Below, in pieces: positions 31,601-38,253 of a DNA stretch of 38,253 nt (the first letter of the stretch is position 1; each line of letters begins with the position of its first letter). The stretch lies in NCBI GenBank assembly GCA_003427395.1, contig BFEA01000002.1, positions 7,913,442 to 7,951,694 of the forward strand. Reading direction: 5' to 3'. The translations under genes were made by a program, and so were the position numbers. The stretch comes from Chara braunii. Lineage: Eukaryota; Streptophyta; Charophyceae; Charales; Characeae. The notes beneath the pieces are model-generated. The model saw only the letters and a list, made by a program, of their open reading frames with translations, was not told the DNA's origin and ran no database searches.

Positions 31601-32302
31601 CATGTGTGTGATTGATCGATAATTTTTTCGACGAAAACTAACAAAAAAAATGTCGTATATGTATGTGTCTGTGTACGTGCGCTATCGAAATAGAAACCCT
31701 TATAAGGGTATCTGCTCGGAATTATTAATGTCGGACGTTGTTCCATTAGTATTTTGTTTTCTAGGTTGACTTGATGCGGTTGAGACATCTACCAAAGAAT
31801 TATTCAGACCAAACCTACGACCGAGAGGCTAAAACCTTTTTTTTTTTTTAATCTAAAGTCCGGATAATTGTCGATGTTCAGGGGTGACGGATGATGACCG
31901 GCGGTGGGGCTGGTTGTATTCCGGTGTTGGTAAGGTCTTCAGATACACGACTGTTGGAATACTGATTCTGAACCAATCTTGTTTAAACCACTAGTACCTT
32001 TGGCGCGTGGGAAAATAGCGGGCCTCCGGTGGGCTCCGACCTTTTCGGAGGTCGAAACGAAATGACGGCCACCGATCAGATTTATCAATGGCAGCCGTCG
32101 TCGGGCCTGGCCTCTGAAACTTTAGGAGTTTGGGAAAACGTCAACTTTTCCCTATTTTCTCATGCGGCAAAGGTACTAGTGCTTTAAGACAAGGACGTGC
32201 AATTCATAGCCTAAGTGGCTAAAGGAGGATAATCACGCTAAGTACGTGGTCGTGGCATGAAAGGTATAGGCCTTAAATTAGTTGTCCACAGTTTAATGCC
32301 GC

Positions 32303-32371
32303 ATTGGCTAACGACGGGGAATCAACCCGTTGAGTGGCGGGAGCAGGCCGTAACCGCTAAACTATAGACGG
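32303..32371 (-). pseudogene. pseudo-tRNA or tRNA-derived sequence
   Basis: On the minus strand an A box fits TAGTTTAGCGG (32,354-32,364), and a perfect 5-bp T-stem ACGGG/CCCGT encloses the 7-nt loop TTGATTC (32,314-32,330). The spacing is about 7 nt short and the acceptor stem does not pair, so it is not a functional tRNA. Confidence 0.4.
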
Positions 32372-32430
32372 ACATAGACCTTGGGATCTAACACTTCATA
32401 TAAAAGAGTTGTTCTTATTGTTTTTAAAGT

Positions 32431-32502
32431 GGGAGATAGCCCAATAGGTAAGACATCAAACTTATGTGTCGCCGATGCAAACAATCAAACCCATAATACC
32501 TC
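32431..32502 (+). pseudogene. possible second tRNA-like remnant
   Basis: TAGCCCAATAGG at 32,437-32,448 is a good A box, and ATCAAACCC about 45 nt later resembles a B box. Acceptor ends pair at five of seven positions including a wobble; D and T stems do not form. Confidence 0.22.
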
Positions 32503-32599
32503 AGTTGGGTTAACTCTTTTATTGCAGCGGCCACATTTTAGAGCAACCTGGTACGCTCGATCTCGATTGTTGGATCTGTAAGATCGCGTGACTGAAATC

Positions 32600-33130
32600 G
32601 ACCTTCCAGATCTGTATAGCCCCTACGCGAGGATGATCCGCTATGAAGCGCATTGGTCCCGTAAGGGACCCTCCCGACCATGTCACACAGGATTTTGCTG
32701 GACTTTTTCGTAGAGCATCGCCGTTCAGGCCGAGTGCGCCAACCATACCTCGTCGAGCCCCTACGACAACATAACGTCATGCGAGTCATATCTTACCCTC
32801 ACCTACGAGAGTTGTCATCATCCCTTAGGTGGACGTAATCCCCCCGAGCTACCGAACCATGTACAAAAGTTTCCCGTATGCAATTGCAGAGGTGGCCCAA
32901 CCGAGGGCATTTCTTGTTCGTTGTAGCATAGGGGGTACGTGCGGTTAATGCCTGAATCAGACTCGTGAGTGAATCATTGTCCGAGGCACTGACTCCCGAA
33001 CGCGATCCTACACCCGTCGACTAGAATGACTAATCTAACCACGCGATACACTTCTCAATGGAAACCCGAGTCCATCTGCCAATCGTGCCTAGTCCCTTTT
33101 GCAAATGTTCCAACCCGTAACTCGTGCTAT
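32600..33130 (+). mobile_element. repeat Y, partial plus-strand copy
   Basis: This aligns with Y at 25.0-25.7 kb. Shared features are GCGCATTGGTCCCG with the hairpin GGTCCC/GGGACC (32,655-32,671), the CATGTCACACAGGA word, GTGCGCCAACCATAC, CCCCTACGACA, CAATTGCAGAGGT and CGACTAGAATGACTAATC. No protein is encoded. Confidence 0.65.
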
Positions 33131-34535
33131 GTGCGAATATTCAATGTGGCCCGCACAAAAAACGTGTATAACAGGGACACACACGTGAGGGAAACCACAC
33201 CATTCAGTTACGCGTACTCACGCAATTGACTATCATGGCGACGCTTCAAGCGTTACCCAGAATTGTGCAACCCTTCTCGGGTTTCAGTGTTGCGCACGAC
33301 ACTTAAGTGTCGAAAACAAAATATCGTGAAGGGAGCCTCCTTCACGAACGACTGAAGGATGCGTTGTTTGACCTTTGTAACGTCTTTGGCTCTTAGACAT
33401 AGCACGGAGCAAATGTTTAACACATAAGGCAAACCATTTTGTGTTAAACAACAACCTCAAGGACCTCAAATTCCTGGTTCAAGACCAACGTTTGACCAAT
33501 CGACTTAAATAGTAATGTAATGTACCTCTCACGTGAATGGACACATTCGTCCAGCCAGTAAAATAAGTAAACAAACATTTTCAACCAAGCGTATCCATCG
33601 AAAATCGAGATAAAATAGTAAAGGAAGAAAAAATAAACCCATCAGGTATATAGATCGTGCGGCACCCGGTTGTCATTCTCACTGTTTTCAAGGTGTGGCT
33701 TGTACACCAAGCTCAACAAACTGATCTGCACAAAATATACACACACATGCAAAACGTCACATCGCCATGCACCAATGTGGTCAACTTTACAGTTCCTTGC
33801 AGCTCACACTCCGCCTTTCATACTCAAGCCCTAATCATTTTTGAATTTTTCAAGAAAAACTACTTTGTCCTTTATAATAGTCATTGAAAGAAATTAGGGT
33901 ACAACGCTCAAAGAAACATATCAGGGCCAAATAATCAGGCTTAAGTGGCCAAGGCGTCATGTTGAGGCACAAATGTAAGCAAAGTTGTGTTGTAGAGCGA
34001 CCTGTTATCAAAAGATTACAAAAGATGTTGATCCTTGTAGAAGCAGGCTGAACGAATCAAGCCTTGAATTGAATGTGTAGACCTGCATCACAATATATAG
34101 GGCAGAAAGACAAACGCTATGTTTTAAAATAAATGGAGAATATGTTCCATATCGTAGTCTAACTCCTCTACTAACTCTTTTTTCACCTTTCTCTAATCGA
34201 TACAAAAGATTGCTGAAAATTTTGGTAGGATCTTCCCTAGACAGGGTGGATTGTCAAATTTTTCCTAGCTAAAAAACAAACTCACTCTCAAAACTTGAAA
34301 ACAAAGTACAACAAAGTGCAATTATATTTGAGACTAACTTTTAACTCTCAGTTGAAGGCTAGAACTAGAGATAGCCTAGACGATACCTCTTTATAGATAG
34401 CATTGTGGGCTACTACCAATCCTGACCTTTAGCAAGGTCAGTCATATCTCGTCCTAAGTTTCCCTCTCATCATCCATTTTATCTTGCCTATGGTTCCAAC
34501 ACTCGACGAGCATCTAAAAGCGGTTAAACTATCAA
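33131..34535. other. unassigned DNA with perfect palindromes
   Basis: No gene or known element is recognised. Palindromes include CGACACTTAAGTGTCG (33,297-33,312), CGTGAAGG/CCTTCACG (33,325-33,346) and GTTTAACACA/TGTGTTAAAC (33,416-33,450). The first repeats the end palindrome of repeat X copy 1. Confidence 0.5.
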
Positions 34536-34852
34536 ATGGAACCAGGAGGTCTATCTAAGTCTACACCTACGTACTTATCGCTCGTGAACAAACATTACGC
34601 GGTCCCAGTTCCTCATAAGAGGAGAGTGGTCCGAACTAAGGCTCGAGTACTAACATGCATGTCAGTCCCATCTCGAAACAAAACTGAACGTCAACTGCTT
34701 CAAGCACTAACATCACAACAGGCTTATGAAAAAACACAGGCCCAGGTCAGGCCCGAAAAATCACAAAGGATAGGTACCCGGTTCGAATCTCACCAGCTAC
34801 TATTAAACTGTTTCAGGCCGACTTTTACCGCTTCAAAGCACAGGTGCAAAGT
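34536..34852. other. region beyond the Penelope-like frame
   Basis: Lies 3' of the decayed element in its own orientation. GGTTCGAATCT on the plus strand near 34,783-34,793 matches a B box, but no A box or cloverleaf supports a tRNA. A plus-strand frame crossing this stretch is antisense to the element further right. Confidence 0.3.
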
Positions 34853-35394
34853 TCAAGGCTTTACTCCGTTTCTTAATAGTTCAACCCAATCACCCTGTCC
34901 AAAAACAATTACCAGAGCACACTCACTACTCATTCTGGCCATACACCATACCAAACTTCGGACAATCCTAATACAACAATTCCCTGTCCGCAAAAACCTG
35001 CTACTCATCCACACAAAATCAATGGTTCTTCTCCACAGACTATCTCTCTGACTACCAAACCTGCGGAAGACTCGGTTCACAAATTTCACTGGAAAATCCT
35101 TCTTCACCAATTCCTGTTGTAGTCCCAACACCCGCCCTGGGATCTCGGATCGGATCGATGTGTTTTGGTTGATCCGATGCAGATGGCTGCCAATTACTGT
35201 GCGTTTTTGCTTCTTGCTCCCCCATGACCGGAAGGACTGCCCGTTCTGAATCGTCAACTTACTCGGACCCCAAATGCTGTTCTCATTTCTTGAGAGTTGG
35301 ACACAACCTATAAAAGGAAAGGATTGATCTGTTATGATCTGGCACCCCAAAAACTCGGTAGTACCAGATCCATCGTCAGTCCGTTTCAGAATTA

Positions 35395-36240
35395 ATCCGT
35401 CTGGGTAGCAATTAACCACTGACTGGAAATGACCAACAACACATCATCGATCAACCGTAATGCACCAAAATTACGGCAATCTCGGTCGAGTGAGCAATTC
35501 ATCTCATACTCAGAATAAGCACACATAATACACGCGATCGGTGGGCTCATACTTTTGCCCATCGGGACACCGATCACTTGTCTCGACAATACCCCAGTCG
35601 CGTAGAAATATGTGTGTTCGATCTCTAGGAACACAAAACTCCTAACTACTTCCAGGTCCAGTTGTTTCCAATGATCAGCTCCGGTTGTCACTCCAAACGT
35701 CGTACCTTTCCCTCGGGTGTTTACCCGTACAAACTTGTGCCCTTTTGCCAAATGAAAATCGATGATCCAGTCCACGACTCTCAAGATTGCCTCATGCGGC
35801 AATTTGTTGAACATCTCCTTTATATCAAAGGAGTATATGGAAATCACTCATCTGCCAGGTAAACTGGACAATTTTCTGTTTATCCCATCCAGTTCCACAG
35901 TCAAATCAGAAACTGCTCTGAGATTAAAGTGCCACCTCTTAGGCAGCATAGCCAACAAGTGATTCAAAACTTTGCTCATCAGACGAGCCTTCTTCACCAT
36001 AGGTTCTTTAAAAGATGGACAGATCGGTCTGAAACGATCCAAATCCTTCTGCTTCGGAATCACATAAGCGGAACCAAATAACCCCTTCGTATCCCAGTTA
36101 ACGGATTTGTAAATCCCCCGTCTTCGCGTATCCTCACGAATTTCCCTTAGGATTTCGTCCTCCGGGAGATCAACAATCCTATAGCCAGGATTACAAACAA
36201 AGGTACACATCATGGCATCAAAATACAAGGCTGGACACAT
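35395..36240 (-). other. reverse transcriptase domain of the Penelope-like element
   Basis: The domain reads through fingers-like blocks (GSAYVIPKQKD, RPICPSFKEPM), motif A with FDI, motif B with GVPMGKSMSP and motif C with IDD. The three catalytic Asp residues are kept. A TGA at 35,848 falls just before motif A, and the frame shifts just after motif C. Confidence 0.85.
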
Positions 36241-37349
36241 AACAACAGATTCACCCGGATTCCTATCTACCGGCGAGATGATCAAGTCCTTCAAATGATA
36301 TTTTACGCTCAACACATCAGTCATAGATAAGTTAGTCGACGGAATGTCCCCCGAAGTCAGGCATACAGATAAGTCAATCACAGAGCAATCTGGGATATGA
36401 CCTCCCAAATTCTTCCACTCACGGAACCCAGCGATTAATTCCTCCCGCAATAGGCCCAATCTGTCTGACACCAACACCTTCGGCACGTTCTTCGCGTTCG
36501 ACAAGAGTGGGTGCAAACCTGCTACCTCACTAACACGCGGGGAATCAATACCTGCACAAGTACAGGTAAGCACACCAGACGTAGATGCACGTCTATGGTT
36601 GTGCAAAATATCAGCTACAGTAGGATTTCTCGTCCCTACTATGCGAATCTTCCGTCACGCACGAAGTGTAAAACATGAGGGAAGATGCGATGTCATCAGC
36701 AAGTCGTTCACCACTTTCCTCACTTCTGAAATCACAATTCGATCGTCAAATTTAATTATGAACGTCAGGTCCGCAGCCAAACTCAACTAAAAACGATCTC
36801 GGAAACAACGTGACAACAATCTACATAAGTATTTCCTAGTCGATTTCCTGATGAAGTCCTTCACGGCATGGTAGATCCGAAGTAGAGCGTTCATATCCCA
36901 ATGGTACAAGGCATACAGCTTGTTCGGGTTACGTAAGATGCCAGTAAGTACTTTCTTTAAGTAACCACACTTCGATTTCCACCTAATCGTGTGCACGACC
37001 TCAAACACCCCGCCTGCCTCGAGCAAACATTTACAGTCCTTTAAGGTAAGAAACTAAGACTGGTACCTGACTTTCATATCCCTAAAGGACTTCCGAATCT
37101 TTTTCCAACTCGGTGTCCAATCAATGTCTCCGGTAGAGCGGATAATAACCAACTGATTGTCATTGTCAAGATTAGAACTCAAAAACTCATGCAAATCCAC
37201 AAATTTCAATTCGCTCTTAGAGGAGAAAAATCGTAAAGGTTTGATCAACCTCTTCAACACCGGACTCCTATCTCCTTTCTTACGACCTCTTTCTCACTAA
37301 CCAGGTTTACTCTTCTTACATTTCTTCCTTGACTTGATTCCGGCAGTGT

Positions 37350-37600
37350 TCAAAAACGGCGACCAGCGACTGATGTACAGGTTCTCCAATCTAACCAAGT
37401 CTTTACCCTGAAAAATATCGATCGGGACTAACAGGTAATTGCCGACTCCAAACGTTGCAATCCACCGGTGGAAGTGCGACTGTGTCTTCTTCCTAATGGC
37501 ATACAAATGTTCGCGCCATCTAATTGTACATGTGCGCGTTGTTTTACCAATGTAGCACGCTTTACAGTAAGGTGAAATTGCCACATAAACAACGCTCGGC
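37350..37600 (-). other. GIY-YIG endonuclease domain of the Penelope-like element
   Basis: This domain would nick the target DNA. The expected catalytic positions are all present: Tyr in VYVAI, Tyr-Ile-Gly, Arg in RWREH, Glu in RLENLY and Asn in PFLNT. Between the GIY and YIG blocks sits Cys-x2-Cys (YCKAC), and His residues follow at REH and SHFH, which resembles the CCHH zinc-binding pattern of Penelope nucleases. Confidence 0.85.
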
Positions 37601-38253
37601 AGATTCAAAAACTCGATACCATGAGCTTCGTACAACCGTAGCCAAGTGTCCACATACCTGTTAAACCAGCGAACTTGGTTGTATAGGGCTAGCAGGATAA
37701 CTACCCATCCTAACAAACTTTCCCACTTACTGTTCGTGCATCCTTGGGAACAACGAACATGAGTAATATATCTGCAAACTTCCCACCAGTGCACCGGATC
37801 AACATCAAATCACCCCTCGACTTCTGCAGAAGCCTCGGTTTCTGTCTCCCCCAACTCAATTAAACGTACTGCTTCGACTTCAGCGTCACCCTCCCGTCCA
37901 AAGTGTTGCATGGCCCTGTGCTCGGCCAACTCAAAAATCGCGTAAAGTTTACCTTCGTAGTGCAACCCCTCGTCCCGACACATTCACTGTAACTCCTCTG
38001 CGTTACAGTCCTTGATTTCCTTGATGATGGCATCGCGGTACTTCAAACGGGCCAGCGCCTTACTAGCCGGAGTCAGTCTTCTAGACGGTGAGGCCTTCTT
38101 ACTCGTACATAACTTCGACAGTGGAGTTTTCACCGGAGTGCGTGTCTTAGCTAGTATCGTCGGACGTAGCCCTTTCGCTTTGCTCCTCGATCTCGTAACC
38201 CTTAAGCTAGGGTCACCCATCTTACGAGGTGTCCGCTTCGTCGACTTTTCCAT

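Larger units (their letters stand above)
31685..32646 (+). mobile_element. repeat U, diverged copy III
   Basis: It keeps the start hairpin (31,692-31,713), GTCGGACGTTGT, the ATTATTCAGACC and CGACCGAGAGGC words, and a weak U6-like end (GTATAGCCCCTACG, GAGGATGAT at 32,613-32,636). The capped long inverted repeat is not seen. The sequence then continues as block Y instead of the tRNA-like and A-rich end. Confidence 0.6.
34853..38253 (-). pseudogene. Penelope-like retroelement, N-terminal GIY-YIG nuclease plus reverse transcriptase, decayed
   Basis: A single minus-strand frame runs from the ATG at 38,253 to 35,392. It starts with a basic, Ser/Pro-rich tail. A GIY-YIG nuclease follows (VYVAI at codon 223, YIG at 234, RWREH, Glu at 290 in LENLY, then PFLNT). 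Next come a linker, a CxC motif (LTCTCAG, Cys 564 and 566), and a reverse transcriptase with motif A (YSFDIKEMF, Asp 810), motif B (GVPMGKSMSPPIA) and motif C (LIDDVL, Asp 936 and 937). A one-base shift near 35,430 moves the C-terminal part (FLGCQI) to another frame ending at 34,853. Nuclease before reverse transcriptase with a CxC link is the hallmark of Naiad/Chlamys elements. Eight stops interrupt the frame: TGA at 37,984, 37,810, 37,294, 36,655 and 35,848; TAG at 37,297, 37,054 and 36,787. It is therefore almost certainly dead. The N-terminus may extend past the window. Confidence 0.88.

Noticed and set aside
34775-34800. tRNA gene around the GGTTCGAATCT word
   Set aside because: A B box is present but no A box, acceptor stem or anticodon arm can be drawn.
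34536-35051. 171-codon plus-strand open frame
   Set aside because: Its right half is antisense to the C-terminal part of the Penelope-like element and its sequence matches no family I know.
34853-38253. Selenocysteine or reassigned stops in the Penelope-like element, as in some Naiads
   Set aside because: TAG stops occur as well as TGA, a frameshift is also present, and both LINE fragments show the same stop spectrum. Methylation-driven decay explains all of it more simply.

Overview
The window is repeat-dense nuclear DNA from the green plant lineage, most likely a charophyte alga such as Chara. Two things point there. First, a U6 snRNA-derived repeat carries the plant-type U6 3' half. Second, the right end holds a decayed Penelope-like retroelement with its GIY-YIG nuclease at the N-terminus, an arrangement described for Naiad and Chlamys elements, Chlamys being the green-lineage branch. 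The species itself is inference. I see no intact host protein gene, no rRNA and no convincing functional tRNA. Every protein I can name is retroelement debris.

Layout, left to right. 1-3,370: microsatellites, short tandem repeats and unassigned DNA. 3,371-4,950: 5'-truncated non-LTR (LINE) pseudogene, minus strand. 4,946-5,666: seven small hairpins with a shared loop and covarying stems. 5,811-7,345: dispersed repeat X, copy 1. 7,630-8,075: inverted partial copy of repeat Y. 8,075-9,545: AT-rich unassigned DNA. 9,700-12,005: Y and Z blocks, plus strand. 12,005-13,115: repeat U, copy I, with the U6-like segment. 13,112-15,215: second LINE pseudogene, minus strand, interrupted by a sequencing-adapter artefact. 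15,215-18,235: W, Z and Y blocks, inverted. 18,235-19,975: W, plus strand. 19,975-20,965: U copy II, minus strand. 20,966-22,820: unassigned DNA with a possible decayed ORF and a 109-bp tandem repeat. 22,823-23,826: very long pyrimidine microsatellite with an assembly gap. 23,840-28,880: X, Y, Z and W in one orientation, ending A-rich. 28,880-31,350: unassigned DNA with diverged tandem units. 31,390-31,600: microsatellites. 31,685-33,130: diverged U copy III running into Y. 33,130-34,850: nothing recognised. 34,853-38,253: Penelope-like element, minus strand.

Blocks X, Y, Z, W and U carry no recognisable protein. They recur in this window in both orientations and hold strong hairpins, several with compensatory base changes between copies. 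W ends A-rich. I read them as parts of large non-autonomous retroposons, possibly mobilised by LINE-like or Penelope-like machinery. That is inference; block edges come from eye alignment and are good to tens of bases at best.

The strongest leads are: the U6-derived repeat family; the hairpin array at 4.95-5.67 kb; the Penelope-like element, whose single frame runs about 950 codons broken by eight stops, all TGA or TAG; and an unremoved mate-pair junction adapter that falsely breaks one LINE frame.
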